From Streptomyces venezuelae ATCC 10712 (GTDB taxonomy: Bacteria > Actinomycetota > Actinomycetes > Streptomycetales > Streptomycetaceae): a stretch of 64,000 nucleotides of DNA. A model generated the notes under the pieces. The model had not been told where the DNA came from, did not search any database, and was given only the letters and a program-made list of their open reading frames with translations. Both the position numbers and the translations under genes were made by a program. The stretch is from NCBI RefSeq assembly GCF_008639165.1, contig NZ_CP029197.1, positions 2,108,001 through 2,172,000 on the forward strand. Reading direction: 5' to 3'. Of the stretch, positions 40,155 through 48,993 are shown one piece after another (position 1 is the stretch's first letter; every line of letters starts with the position of its first letter).

Positions 40155-40185
40155 CAGGGCCGACGGTTCGCCGCCGTCGGCCCTG
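40155..40185 (+). terminator. int terminator hairpin
   Basis: A 12-bp perfect stem (CAGGGCCGACGG / CCGTCGGCCCTG) with a 7-base loop directly after int. It keeps int transcription from running antisense into glnA2. Confidence 0.78.
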
Positions 40186-40222
40186 ATCGCCAGTTCCAAG
40201 CTCTACCCGCTCTGACCTGCGC

Positions 40223-40310
40223 CTACAGCACCGGCAGGTTCTTCCGCAGTTCGAAGGCGGTGACCTCGGAGCGGTACTCCTCCCACTCCTGCTTCTTGTT
40301 GCGGAGGAAG
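40223..40310 (-). other. attR: element-supplied 3' end of glnA2
   Basis: The last 28 codons of glnA2. 40248-40310 is identical to the left core. The final 25 bases before and including the stop carry CTG CGG where the displaced copy has CTC CGC. The protein sequence is unchanged, so integration keeps the host gene working. Confidence 0.9.
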
Positions 40311-41584
40311 AAGTCGAAGACGTGCTCGCCGAGGGTCTCCGCGACCAGTTCGCTCTTCTCCATCAGGGCGATCGCCTCGCCCAGGTTCTGCGGGAGCGGT
40401 TCGATGCCCATCGCGCGGCGCTCCGCGTCGGAGAGGGCCCAGACGTCGTCGTCGGCGCCCGCCGGGAGTTCGTAGCCCTCCTCGATGCCCTTGAGGCCGG
40501 CGGCGAGGAGGACCGCGTAGGTCAGGTACGGGTTGGCGCCCGAGTCGATGGAGCGGACCTCGACGCGGGACGAGCCCGTCTTGCCCGGCTTGTACATGGG
40601 GACGCGGATGAGGGCGGAACGGTTGTTGTGGCCCCAGCAGATGTACGAGGGGGCCTCGCCGCCCGAGCCGGCGGTGCGGGACGAGCCGCCCCAGATGCGC
40701 TTGTAGGAGTTGACCCACTGGTTGGTGACGGCGGAGATCTCGCCCGCGTGCTTCAGGAGGCCCGCGATGAAGGAGCGGCCGACCTTCGACAGCTGGTACT
40801 CGGCGCCCGACTCGTAGAAGGCGTTCCGGTCGCCCTCGAAGAGCGACAGGTGGGTGTGCATGCCCGAGCCGGGGTAGTCCGAGAACGGCTTCGGCATGAA
40901 GGTGGCCTGGACGCCCTGCTCCAGCGCGACCTGCTTCATGACCAGGCGGAAGGTCATGATGTTGTCGGCCGTGGACAGCGCGTCCGCGTACCGCAGGTCG
41001 ATCTCCTGCTGGCCCGGCGCGCCCTCGTGGTGGCTGAACTCCACCGAGATGCCCATCGATTCGAGCATCGTGATCGCCTGGCGGCGGAAGTCCATGCCCA
41101 CGTTCTGCGGGGTGTGGTCGAAGTAGCCCGAGTTGTCCGCCGGGGTGGGGCGGGTGCCGTCCAGCGGCTTGTCCTTCAGCAGGAAGAACTCGATCTCGGG
41201 GTGGGTGTAGAAGGTGAAGCCCAGGTCCGAGGTCTTGGCCAGGGCCCGCTTCAGGACGTACCGGGGGTCCGCGAAGGACGGCGAGCCGTCGGGCATGAGG
41301 ATGTCGCAGAACATCCGGGCCGTGCCCGGTGCCTCGGCGCGCCACGGCAGGATCTGGAAGGTCCCCGGGTCGGGCTTGGCGATCATGTCCGACTCGTAGA
41401 CGCGGGCGAAGCCCTCGATCGCGGAGCCGTCGAAGCCGATGCCCTCGTCGAAGGCCTGCTCCAGCTCGGCGGGCGCCACGGCCACCGACTTGAGGAAACC
41501 GAGCACGTCGGTGAACCACAGGCGTACGAAGCGGATGTCGCGCTCCTCGAGCGTACGGAGCACGAATTCCTGCTGCTTGTCCAT
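40223..41584 (-). CDS. glnA2: Glutamine synthetase-like enzyme GlnA2
   Basis: 453 residues from the ATG at 41584 (MDKQQEFVLRTLEERDIRFV); an in-frame ATG at 41596 adds four residues. It is a type I GS fold: GIGFDGSAIEGFARVYESDM, EIEFFL (metal Glu), GQQEIDLRYADA, SGMHTHLSLFEG, NSYKRIWGG and EVRSIDSGANPYL. In Streptomyces, GlnA2-type proteins are not the main GS; they have been linked to gamma-glutamylation of polyamines (family knowledge). The regular Tyr adenylylation site of GSI near the C-terminus is not evident. The 3' end is the AICE attachment site and its last codons come from the element. Confidence 0.93.
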   Translation of the reverse strand: MDKQQEFVLRTLEERDIRFVRLWFTDVLGFLKSVAVAPAELEQAFDEGIGFDGSAIEGFARVYESDMIAKPDPGTFQILPWRAEAPGTARMFCDILMPDGSPSFADPRYVLKRALAKTSDLGFTFYTHPEIEFFLLKDKPLDGTRPTPADNSGYFDHTPQNVGMDFRRQAITMLESMGISVEFSHHEGAPGQQEIDLRYADALSTADNIMTFRLVMKQVALEQGVQATFMPKPFSDYPGSGMHTHLSLFEGDRNAFYESGAEYQLSKVGRSFIAGLLKHAGEISAVTNQWVNSYKRIWGGSSRTAGSGGEAPSYICWGHNNRSALIRVPMYKPGKTGSSRVEVRSIDSGANPYLTYAVLLAAGLKGIEEGYELPAGADDDVWALSDAERRAMGIEPLPQNLGEAIALMEKSELVAETLGEHVFDFFLRNKKQEWEEYRSEVTAFELRKNLPVL

Positions 41585-41832
41585 TTCCACACCCATCCTC
41601 GCTGGTCAGGCCGCCTGCTCCCACCGCCTCGGGCACATCGGGGGGCACCTGAGCATCCCACCACATGGTTTCGCGCACGTTGCACACCCATAGTGCCTGC
41701 TCGGGTGTGACTCAGGTAACGCGGGAACGGCCGCGTCCGGGTATCCGTACGCCCCTCCGCCGCCCGCCCGCCGGTACCGAGTGGTACCCCGTTCGGCCCA
41801 CGGAGGCCCCGCGCCCACTACGATCTCGGCCC

Positions 41833-42222
41833 ATGGGGGCCCCACGGCTCGTACGCCCGTCCCGGCACGCGCGTCCCATGGCACTGGTGAGTGCCGTGGC
41901 GACGCTCCTCGCCGCGCTCTTCTTCTGTCTGGGCTCGGGGCCGGAGCGGCATCACGAGGCCGCGCCCTCCGCGGCGGCCCGGGCCACGCACCCGGTGTCC
42001 GCGGCCACCGCCGAGTACGTCTGCCCGTACGACCGCGGCGGCTGCTCGCTCTTCCCCTCGCTCTCCCCCGCGGTGCTCAGCGCGCCCCCGCTCGACCCGC
42101 CGCTGCACGCGGCGGACGGCCTGCCGCGCCTCGACCCGCCCTCCGGTGACGGCCCCGCGCGTCGCGCCGGCGTCCGGCCGCGCGCGCCGGATCTGCACGT
42201 CCTTCAAGTTCTCCGGACGTAG
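41833..42222 (+). CDS. Small exported or membrane-anchored hypothetical protein
   Basis: 129 residues, ATG at 41833 (another in-frame ATG at 41878). One hydrophobic segment (MALVSAVATLLAALFFCLGS) acts as signal or anchor; the rest is Pro/Ala-rich with CPYDRGGCSLFP, two cysteines that could form a disulfide. It lies 74 bp before the DUF3105 gene and points the same way. Divergent from glnA2. Not recognised. Confidence 0.6.
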   Translation: MGAPRLVRPSRHARPMALVSAVATLLAALFFCLGSGPERHHEAAPSAAARATHPVSAATAEYVCPYDRGGCSLFPSLSPAVLSAPPLDPPLHAADGLPRLDPPSGDGPARRAGVRPRAPDLHVLQVLRT

Positions 42223-42296
42223 CGGCGGCGGGCGTCCCCGCCCCCGCACGTCCACCCCCGAACTCCACCCCATCCCTGAAGAAGGACGACATCACC

Positions 42297-42944
42297 ATGG
42301 CCGCCAAGAGCTCCGCCAACGCCGACCGCCGCGCCCGAATAGAGGAGATGCGCCGCGCCGAGCAGGCCCGTGAGCGCCGCAACCGCCTCATCACGATCGG
42401 CATCTCGGGCGTCGTCGTCCTGGGTCTCGTCGGCTTCGGCACCTTCGTGCTGATGAAGAAGTCCGACGAGCAGGACAAGAAGGACGCCGCCGCGAAGGCG
42501 CCGATCGCCGCCGAGAAGTCGTGGGACGCCGCGAAGCTCGGCCGCAACCACGTCGAGACGGCCGTGAAGTACGACATGAAGCCGCCGGTCGGCGGTGACC
42601 ACCACCCGGTCTGGATGAACTGCGACGGCGTGGTCTACAAGAAGGCCATCGCCGAGGTGAACGCGGTGCACTCGCTGGAGCACGGCGCCGTCTGGGTGAC
42701 GTACAACAAGAAGGCCGCCGCCGACGACGTGAAGAAGCTCGAGGAGAAGGTCGGCAAGACGAAGTACACGCTGATGAGCCCGGTGGACGACCAGGCCGGC
42801 GCCATCATGCTCTCCGCCTGGGGCAAGCAGGTCACCGTGGACAACGCGAGCGACCCGCGGATCGACGCCTTCTTCACCAAGTACGTGCAGGGTACGCAGA
42901 CCCCCGAGCCCGGTGCGGCCTGCACCGGCGGGCTCGCCCAGTGA
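42297..42944 (+). CDS. DUF3105 membrane-anchored protein
   Basis: 215 residues, ATG at 42297. A basic cytoplasmic start (ARIEEMRRAEQARERRNR) is followed by one membrane helix (LITIGISGVVVLGLVGFGTFVL) and an outside domain with the DUF3105 signature: PPVGGDHHPVWMNCDG, AVHSLEHGAVWVTY and LSAWGKQ. The conserved His and Cys residues suggest metal binding, perhaps copper. Its stop overlaps the DUF305 start by 4 bp. Confidence 0.88.
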   Translation: MAAKSSANADRRARIEEMRRAEQARERRNRLITIGISGVVVLGLVGFGTFVLMKKSDEQDKKDAAAKAPIAAEKSWDAAKLGRNHVETAVKYDMKPPVGGDHHPVWMNCDGVVYKKAIAEVNAVHSLEHGAVWVTYNKKAAADDVKKLEEKVGKTKYTLMSPVDDQAGAIMLSAWGKQVTVDNASDPRIDAFFTKYVQGTQTPEPGAACTGGLAQ

Positions 42945-43609
42945 GCGCGGACGAGGAGTTCCCGGCGCCGGAACCCTCCCGGCGTACGGACCGGACGCGG
43001 TGGGCGGCGGTCACCGCCGTCGCGCTCGCGCTGCTCTTCGCCGGGGGCGCGGTCACCGTCGCCTCCGCCGAGCGGGAGGAGGCCCCGCGGACGCCCACGT
43101 CGCTGTCCGCGGACGCCGGTTTCGCCCGTGACATGGCCGTCCACCACCAGCAGGCCGTCGAGATGTCGTTCATCGTCCGGGACCGCACCCAGGACGAGGA
43201 GGTGCGCCGCCTCGCGTACGACATCGCCAACACCCAGGCCAACCAGCGGGGCATGATGCTCGGCTGGCTCGACCTGTGGGGGCTGCCCAAGGTCGAGTCC
43301 GGCGTCGAGCCGATGACCTGGATGGGCATGGGCGGCTCCGGCGACACCGGTCCGCTCGACGGGGCCCTCATGCCGGGCATGGCGACCAACGCGCAGCTGG
43401 ACGAGTTGCGGAAGGCCAGTGGCCGCGAGGCCGAGGTCCTGTACCTGAAGCTCATGACGGAGCACCACAGGGGCGGGGTCCACATGGCCGAGGGCTGTGT
43501 CCAGAGGTGCTCGGTGGAGATCGAGCGCGGCCTCGCCCAGGGCATGGTCGACGCGCAGAAGTCCGAGATGCTGCTGATGGCGGACATGCTGAGGAAGCGC
43601 GGCGCCTGA
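42941..43609 (+). CDS. DUF305 secreted/anchored protein
   Basis: 222 residues, GTG at 42941 overlapping the previous stop. An N-terminal membrane helix (WAAVTAVALALLFAGGAVTVA) is followed by the DUF305 domain, a ferritin-like four-helix fold: FARDMAVHHQQAVEMS, GMMLGWL, LMTEHHRGGVHMAEG and ADMLRK. Its many His and Met residues would fit copper or other metal binding. Co-translation with DUF3105 suggests one extracytoplasmic complex. Confidence 0.9.
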   Translation: MSADEEFPAPEPSRRTDRTRWAAVTAVALALLFAGGAVTVASAEREEAPRTPTSLSADAGFARDMAVHHQQAVEMSFIVRDRTQDEEVRRLAYDIANTQANQRGMMLGWLDLWGLPKVESGVEPMTWMGMGGSGDTGPLDGALMPGMATNAQLDELRKASGREAEVLYLKLMTEHHRGGVHMAEGCVQRCSVEIERGLAQGMVDAQKSEMLLMADMLRKRGA

Positions 43610-43628
43610 GCGGGACGGTGTTCCCGGC

Positions 43629-43662
43629 CGGCCCCCGTGACCCGCTGCGGTCGCGGGGGCCG
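43629..43662 (+). terminator. Hairpin after DUF305 gene
   Basis: A 9-bp stem (CGGCCCCCG / CGGGGGCCG) with a 16-base loop, between the DUF305 stop and the CBS gene. Confidence 0.6.
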
Positions 43663-43732
43663 TGCCGTGCGCCGACAATGAGTGGGCTCGGGGACGTACG
43701 TGTGACCACGTCCGAGGAAAGGTACGCACCCC

Positions 43733-44152
43733 ATGACCACGGCGAAGGACATCATGCATCCCGGGGCCCAGTGGATCCCGGCACACGAGACGCTCGACCG
43801 CGCCGCCCAGCTGATGCGCAATCTGAACGTGGGCGCACTGCCCGTCGCCGACGAGAACGAACGGCTCTGCGGCATCATCACGGACCGCGACATCGTGGTC
43901 GGCTGTGTGGCCATGGGCCACGACCCGGCGCGGACGACCTGCGGTGAGATGTGCAAGGGCACCCCGCGCTGGGTCGAGTCGGGCGCGGACGTGGGGGCGG
44001 TCCTGGAGGAGATGCAGGGCCACCAGATCCGGCGCCTTCCCGTCATCGAGGACAAGCGTCTGGTCGGCATGATCAGCGAGGCGGATCTGGCCCAGCACCT
44101 GTCGGACGAGCAGCTGAAGGCGTTCTGCGAGAGCGTCTACGCGCCGTCCTGA
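43733..44152 (+). CDS. Two-CBS-domain protein
   Basis: 139 residues, ATG at 43733. Two CBS repeats: LDRAAQLMRNLNVGALPVADENERLCGIITDRDIVV and VGAVLEEMQGHQIRRLPVIEDKRLVGMISEADLAQHL. Stand-alone CBS pairs bind adenine nucleotides and act as energy sensors or regulators. Its 3' end overlaps the convergent hydrolase gene by 16 bp. Confidence 0.92.
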   Translation: MTTAKDIMHPGAQWIPAHETLDRAAQLMRNLNVGALPVADENERLCGIITDRDIVVGCVAMGHDPARTTCGEMCKGTPRWVESGADVGAVLEEMQGHQIRRLPVIEDKRLVGMISEADLAQHLSDEQLKAFCESVYAPS

Positions 44153-44955
44153 GCCGGGCGCAGGACCGCGTCCGCGACCGCGTCGGGGCGGTCCAGCATG
44201 ACCAGATGGCCCGACGGCTCGGCCGCCTCGTAGCGGGCGCCGAGCCGGCGGGCCAGTGCGCGCTGGCGGCGCTCCCAGCGGGCGGAGCCGTCGGGCGCGG
44301 CGAGGACGGTGACGGGGAGTCGGGGCGGGAGCGGGTGGCCGGCGCGCAGGCCGAGGAGCTGGGCGGCGACGGCTCCGTAGTGGGCGTTCTCCAGGAGGGT
44401 GCCGCGCAGCACCCGTGAGGTGCGGTAGACGCGGCGGACGAGGGCGGCGGGGGCCGGGTCGTGGCGGACGGCGGCGCGGCGGACCGCCGGGCCGAGGGCG
44501 GCGGGGACTCCGGCGGCGGAGAGTACGGCTCCGAGGGCGCCCGTGACGGCTCCGGGGGCGCGGGGCGTGCGGGGGTGTTCCTCGACGGAGGGGTCGACGA
44601 GCAGCAGGGCGGCGGTCCGGTCGGGGTGGAGCCGGGCGAAGGCCTCGGCGTGGAACCCGGCGATGGAGTGCCCCACGACGGTGGCGGGCCCGGGGACTTC
44701 CAGGGCGTCGAGGACGGCGGCGATCCGGTGGGCCTCGCCGGCGGCGGTGGGCGGTCCGGCGGCGGGCTGGGAGAGGCCGTGTCCGGGGCGGTCGAAGCGG
44801 ACGACCGTACGGTGCCGGGCGAGGAGCGGGACGACGGGGTCCCAGTCGAACCAGCTCAGGCCGAGTCCCGCGCTCAGCACGCAGACGGGCCCCGAGCCGT
44901 CGACGAGGACGTGGTGGGCGACGCCGCCGATCCGGCGGAACCCCTCGAAGGTCAT
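44137..44955 (-). CDS. Alpha/beta-fold hydrolase
   Basis: 272 residues, ATG at 44955 overlapping the DUF998 stop (ATGA). The oxyanion region (VCVLSAGLGLSWFDWDPVV), RFDRPGHGLSQP, nucleophile elbow VVGHSIAGF (Ser) and the late GHLVMLDRP (His) make the catalytic set of the family. Substrate unknown. Translationally coupled to the membrane protein upstream. Confidence 0.88.
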   Translation of the reverse strand: MTFEGFRRIGGVAHHVLVDGSGPVCVLSAGLGLSWFDWDPVVPLLARHRTVVRFDRPGHGLSQPAAGPPTAAGEAHRIAAVLDALEVPGPATVVGHSIAGFHAEAFARLHPDRTAALLLVDPSVEEHPRTPRAPGAVTGALGAVLSAAGVPAALGPAVRRAAVRHDPAPAALVRRVYRTSRVLRGTLLENAHYGAVAAQLLGLRAGHPLPPRLPVTVLAAPDGSARWERRQRALARRLGARYEAAEPSGHLVMLDRPDAVADAVLRPAQDGA

Positions 44956-45638
44956 GGTGTCTCCTCGGGCGCGGTGGTCGCGAGGGAGTAGGCGAGGAGG
45001 GCGAGCCACCCGGCGAGGAGGAGCACCTGGGCCCGCTGGGCCGCGCCGAGCGCCCAGGTGCCGTGCCCGGCCTCGAAGGCGGCGACGGCGGCGAGGGTCC
45101 AGACGGTGGCGGCGAGCTCCAGGGCGACGACGACCGGGCCGGTGCGGGCGAGGGGCGGCCAGCGGCCGTAGCGGCGGGCGGCGAGGGTCAGGGCGACCAG
45201 GGCGACGAGGGCGCCGGTCATGGCGAGACCGGAGCTGACGGCGTGGGCCGTATGGGTGGCGGGCACGAGTCCGGCGGTCTCGCGGGCCGCGCATGCGGGG
45301 TCGGCGGTCGCGGCGCAGCTGAGCGGCAGGCGCGAGTCGGCGACGGTGGCGGCCCCGAAGAGGGCGAGCGCGCCCCAGCCGAGCAGCGCCCAGGGCCGGC
45401 CGGGCCGCCGGGTGCCGATGGCGCCGAGGACGGCCCCGGCGAGGACCAGCGCGCCGGACACCAGGTCGGTGGTCCGGAAGAAGGCGCCCAGCGGCTGGTC
45501 GGCGGCGGCGAGTTCGGAGACGTACGTCCGGACCGGGTCGAGCCCGGTCCTGACGAGGACTTCGAGGACCCACGCGGTGTACGCGAGCGCGCCGAGGGCG
45601 AGCAGGGCGGCCGAGGCGCGCGTCACGTTTCCGGGCAT
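44952..45638 (-). CDS. DUF998 membrane protein
   Basis: 228 residues, ATG at 45638. Six to seven membrane spans; the start TRASAALLALGALAYTAWVLEVLVRT, TYVSELAAADQPLGAFFRTTDL and DSRLPLSCAATADPAC fit DUF998, a family of integral membrane proteins of unknown role. First in a two-gene operon with the hydrolase. Confidence 0.85.
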   Translation of the reverse strand: MPGNVTRASAALLALGALAYTAWVLEVLVRTGLDPVRTYVSELAAADQPLGAFFRTTDLVSGALVLAGAVLGAIGTRRPGRPWALLGWGALALFGAATVADSRLPLSCAATADPACAARETAGLVPATHTAHAVSSGLAMTGALVALVALTLAARRYGRWPPLARTGPVVVALELAATVWTLAAVAAFEAGHGTWALGAAQRAQVLLLAGWLALLAYSLATTAPEETP

Positions 45639-45651
45639 GGTGGGTGTGACG

Positions 45652-47130
45652 CTAGGGGGTGCCGGAGGGTTGCCGGTGGTCGGGGTGGATCCAGCTGGGT
45701 TTGCGGTATTTGAGGAGTGCGGCGGGGATGGCGAGGCCGAGGAGCAGCAGGCCGCCGCCGACGATCAGCAGATAGCGCCAGAGCGGCTGGTTGCCGAACT
45801 GGTCGGGCGGGACGAAGCCGATGGCGAGCGCGGCGACGGAGGCGACGAAGCCGACGCCGGCGACCCACTGGACGGCGGGGACGCGGAAGCCGCGTTCGAC
45901 GCCGGGCTGGGTCCTGCGGAGCCGGACGACGGCGACGAACATCAGCAGGTAGGCGATGAGGTAGATCTGCACGGTGATGACGGAGAACATCCAGTAGGCG
46001 CTGGAGACGTCGTCGCTGAAGGCGTAGAGGACGCCGATCAGGGTGGTGACGACGCCCTGCGCGATCATGATGTTCTGCGGGGCGCCGTCCTTGTTGAACT
46101 TCTGCAACGCGGGCGGCAGGTAGCCCTCCTGCCGGGAGAGCAGCACGAGGCCCTTGGCGGGTCCGGCGAGCCAGGTGAGCATGCCGCCGAGGGCGGCGCA
46201 GACCAGCATGACGCCGACGACCTTGGTCATCCAGCCGATGGAGAAGTGGTCGAAGAAGGCCTGGAAGGCCTGCATGAGTCCGGCGGTGAGGCTGAGCTGC
46301 GAGGACGGCATGACCCAGGCGATGGCCAGGGCCGGAAGGATGAAGATCAGCAGGACGAGGCCGGTCGCCAGGAACATCGACTTCGGGTATTCGCGCTTGG
46401 GCTCGCGCAGCGAGGAGACGTGGACGCCGTTCATCTCCATGCCCGCGTAGGAGAGGAAGTTGTTGACGATGAGGACCAGGCTGGCGAGGCCGGTCCACGG
46501 CGGGAGCCAGTGGTCGGGGCTCATGGGCTGCGCGGAGGGGTTGCCCTGGCCGAGGAAGACGATGCCGAGGACGACGAGGAGCACTCCGGGGATGAGGGTG
46601 CCGATGATCAGGCCGAAGGAGGAGAGCCCGGCGATGGTCTTCGTGCCGCGGGAGGAGATCCAGACCCCGCTCCAGTAGATGACGATGATGACGATCGCGA
46701 CGTAGAGGCCGTTCTCGGCGAGGGAGGGGTCGATGACGTACGCGAAGGTCGAGGCGACGTAGGCGAGGAGGCTCGGGTAGTACGCGATGGTCATGGCGAA
46801 CTGGCACCAGACCGCGAGGAAGCCGAGCGGTTTGCCGAGTGCCTCGCTCACCCAGCGGTAGATGCCGCCGTTCCAGCCGGAGGCCAGTTCGGCGCCGACG
46901 AGGGCGGTGGGGAGCAGGAAGACGACGGCGGGCAGCAGGTAGAGGAAGATCGCGGCGAGGCCGTAGATGGCCATGGACGGCGAGGGCCGCAGGCTGGCGA
47001 CGGACGCGGTGGTCATGAACGCGAGGGTGAGCCAGGAGATGAACTGTCGTCTGGTGCCGTCGTCCTGGAGGGCCGTCGGGTCGGTCCCGGCGGGGCGTGC
47101 CGACTCTGCCGGGTCGTCAGTGGTCGTCAT
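45652..47130 (-). CDS. APC-superfamily amino acid permease
   Basis: 492 residues, ATG at 47130 (MTTTDDPAES); a longer frame to 47244 lacks support. About twelve spans beginning with FISWLTLAFMTTASVASLRP. The early ALVGAELASGWNGGIYRWVSEALG, then MEMNGVHVSSLREPKREYPKSM, matches the glutamate:GABA antiporter/amino acid transporter branch of APC. Close to glnA2, so transport of glutamate, GABA or polyamine-related compounds is reasonable but inferred. Confidence 0.88.
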   Translation of the reverse strand: MTTTDDPAESARPAGTDPTALQDDGTRRQFISWLTLAFMTTASVASLRPSPSMAIYGLAAIFLYLLPAVVFLLPTALVGAELASGWNGGIYRWVSEALGKPLGFLAVWCQFAMTIAYYPSLLAYVASTFAYVIDPSLAENGLYVAIVIIVIYWSGVWISSRGTKTIAGLSSFGLIIGTLIPGVLLVVLGIVFLGQGNPSAQPMSPDHWLPPWTGLASLVLIVNNFLSYAGMEMNGVHVSSLREPKREYPKSMFLATGLVLLIFILPALAIAWVMPSSQLSLTAGLMQAFQAFFDHFSIGWMTKVVGVMLVCAALGGMLTWLAGPAKGLVLLSRQEGYLPPALQKFNKDGAPQNIMIAQGVVTTLIGVLYAFSDDVSSAYWMFSVITVQIYLIAYLLMFVAVVRLRRTQPGVERGFRVPAVQWVAGVGFVASVAALAIGFVPPDQFGNQPLWRYLLIVGGGLLLLGLAIPAALLKYRKPSWIHPDHRQPSGTP

Positions 47131-47235
47131 GGAGACATGATCAATGGGGTGGGGCGGGGCCGCATGTCGAGCGGGAGGGGCCGGACGCGGTCGTTTCCCA
47201 GGACATCGCGTCGGTCTGACGATTACACTGGCGGG

Positions 47236-48993
47236 GTGCCTCAACTACGCCTCGCCCTGAATCAGATCGACTCGACCGTCGGAGACATCGCCGGGAACGC
47301 CGAGGCGATCGTGCACTGGACCCGGCACGCCGCCGGACAGGGCGCGCATCTCGTCGCGTTCCCCGAGATGGCGCTGACCGGATACCCCGTCGAGGACCTC
47401 GCGCTGCGCTCCTCGTTCGTCGAGGCGTCCCGGGCGGCCCTGCGCGGTCTCGCCCGGCGGCTCGCGGACGAGGGCTTCGGGGAGGTGCCGGTGGTCGTCG
47501 GCTATCTGGACCGCTCGGAGCGGGCGGAGCCGAAGCTCGGGCTGCCCGCCGGTTCGCCGGAGAACGCCGCGGCCGTGCTGCACCGCGGCGAGGTGGTGCT
47601 GCGGTTCGCCAAGCACCACCTGCCCAACTACGGCGTCTTCGACGAGTACCGCTACTTCGTGCGGGGCGACACCATGCCGGTCCTCCGGGTGCACGGGATC
47701 GACGTGGCCCTGGCGATCTGCGAGGACCTGTGGCAGGAGGGGGGCCGCGTCCCGGCGGCGCGCCACGCGCGGGCGGGGCTGCTGCTGTCGGTCAACGCCT
47801 CGCCGTACGAGCGGAACAAGGACGACACGCGCCTCGAACTGGTCCGCAAGCGGGCGCAGGAGGCGGGGTGCGTGACGGCGTACCTGGCGAGCACGGGCGG
47901 CCAGGACGAGCTGGTCTTCGACGGCGACTCGATCGTGGTGGACGCGGCCGGCGAGGTGATCGCGCGCGCCCCGCAGTTCGTCGAGGGCAGCGTGATCCTG
48001 GACCTGGAGCTGCCGGCGGCCGACCCGGAGGCGCCGGAAGGCCTGGTGAACGACGGTCTGACGGTCGACCGGGTGGTGGTCTCTGAGGAGCCTTTGCCGG
48101 CGTACGAGCCGGAGCTGACGGGCGGTTACGCGCACCGTCTCGAGGACGAGGAGGAGGTGTACTCGGCGCTGGTCATCGGCCTCCGCGCGTATGTCGCGAA
48201 GAACGGTTTCCGCTCGGTGCTCGTCGGTCTCTCCGGCGGCATCGACTCGGCGCTCGTCGCGGCGATCGCCTGCGACGCGCTCGGCGCGGAGAACGTGTAC
48301 GGGGTGTCGATGCCCTCGAAGTACTCCTCCGACCACTCGCGCGGCGACGCCGCCGAGCTGGCCCGCCGCACCGGACTCCACTACCGCACGGTGTCGATCG
48401 AGCCGATGTTCGACGCGTACATGGGCTCGCTCGGTCTCACCGGCCTCGCCGAGGAGAACCTCCAGTCGCGGCTGCGCGGCACCACCCTGATGGCGCTCTC
48501 CAACCAGGAGGGGCACATCGTCCTCGCGCCGGGCAACAAGTCCGAGCTCGCGGTGGGCTATTCGACGCTGTACGGCGACTCCGTCGGCGCCTTCGGGCCC
48601 ATCAAGGACGTCTACAAGTCGACCGTGTTCCGGCTCGCGCGCTGGCGCAACCGCGCGGCCGAGGAGCGCGGCCAGACCCCGCCCATCCCGGAGAGCTCGA
48701 TCAGCAAGCCGCCGAGCGCCGAGCTGCGCCCGGGCCAGGTCGACACGGACTCGCTGCCGGACTACGACACCCTGGACGCGGTCCTCGCGCTGTACGTGGA
48801 CCAGGACCGGGGCCGGGAGGAGATCGTGGCGGCGGGCTACGACGAGGAGCTGGTCACCCGCACGCTGCGGATGGTGGACACCGCGGAGTACAAGCGGCGC
48901 CAGTACCCGCCGGGCACCAAGATCTCGGCGAAGGGCTTCGGCAAGGACCGCCGGCTGCCGATCACGAACCGCTGGCGGGAGACACCGGGCTGA
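47236..48993 (+). CDS. nadE: Glutamine-dependent NAD+ synthase
   Basis: 585 residues. The last step of NAD synthesis: deamido-NAD + glutamine + ATP to NAD (EC 6.3.5.1). An N-terminal nitrilase-type glutaminase (FPEMALTGYP with Glu44, AKHHLPNYGVFDE with Lys, ICEDLW with Cys near 162) supplies ammonia to the C-terminal synthetase (P-loop LVGLSGGIDSALVAAIA, APGNKSELAVGYSTLYGD). The GTG at 47236 has little Shine-Dalgarno, and TACACT at 47224-47229 would start transcription right at the codon, so the mRNA may be leaderless. It converges with the MFS gene and the two ends overlap by 32 bp. Confidence 0.96.
   Translation: MPQLRLALNQIDSTVGDIAGNAEAIVHWTRHAAGQGAHLVAFPEMALTGYPVEDLALRSSFVEASRAALRGLARRLADEGFGEVPVVVGYLDRSERAEPKLGLPAGSPENAAAVLHRGEVVLRFAKHHLPNYGVFDEYRYFVRGDTMPVLRVHGIDVALAICEDLWQEGGRVPAARHARAGLLLSVNASPYERNKDDTRLELVRKRAQEAGCVTAYLASTGGQDELVFDGDSIVVDAAGEVIARAPQFVEGSVILDLELPAADPEAPEGLVNDGLTVDRVVVSEEPLPAYEPELTGGYAHRLEDEEEVYSALVIGLRAYVAKNGFRSVLVGLSGGIDSALVAAIACDALGAENVYGVSMPSKYSSDHSRGDAAELARRTGLHYRTVSIEPMFDAYMGSLGLTGLAEENLQSRLRGTTLMALSNQEGHIVLAPGNKSELAVGYSTLYGDSVGAFGPIKDVYKSTVFRLARWRNRAAEERGQTPPIPESSISKPPSAELRPGQVDTDSLPDYDTLDAVLALYVDQDRGREEIVAAGYDEELVTRTLRMVDTAEYKRRQYPPGTKISAKGFGKDRRLPITNRWRETPG

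Larger units (their letters stand above)
22701..40310. mobile_element. Actinomycete integrative and conjugative element (AICE) in the 3' end of glnA2
   Basis: An integrated element of about 17.5 kb bounded by the 63-bp direct repeat 22701-22763 / 40248-40310. It carries the AICE hallmark set: tyrosine integrase and MerR-like excisionase at the right end, a prim-pol/helicase replication pair, an FtsK-like double-strand DNA translocase, small transfer/spread genes, a GntR-Nudix protein and an XRE regulator. Cargo at the left end is a modification-dependent nuclease and an ATPase/TOPRIM gene. Flanking genes on both sides are conserved chromosomal genes. Most known AICEs use tRNA genes; this one uses the end of a protein gene and restores its reading frame. 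Confidence 0.93.
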
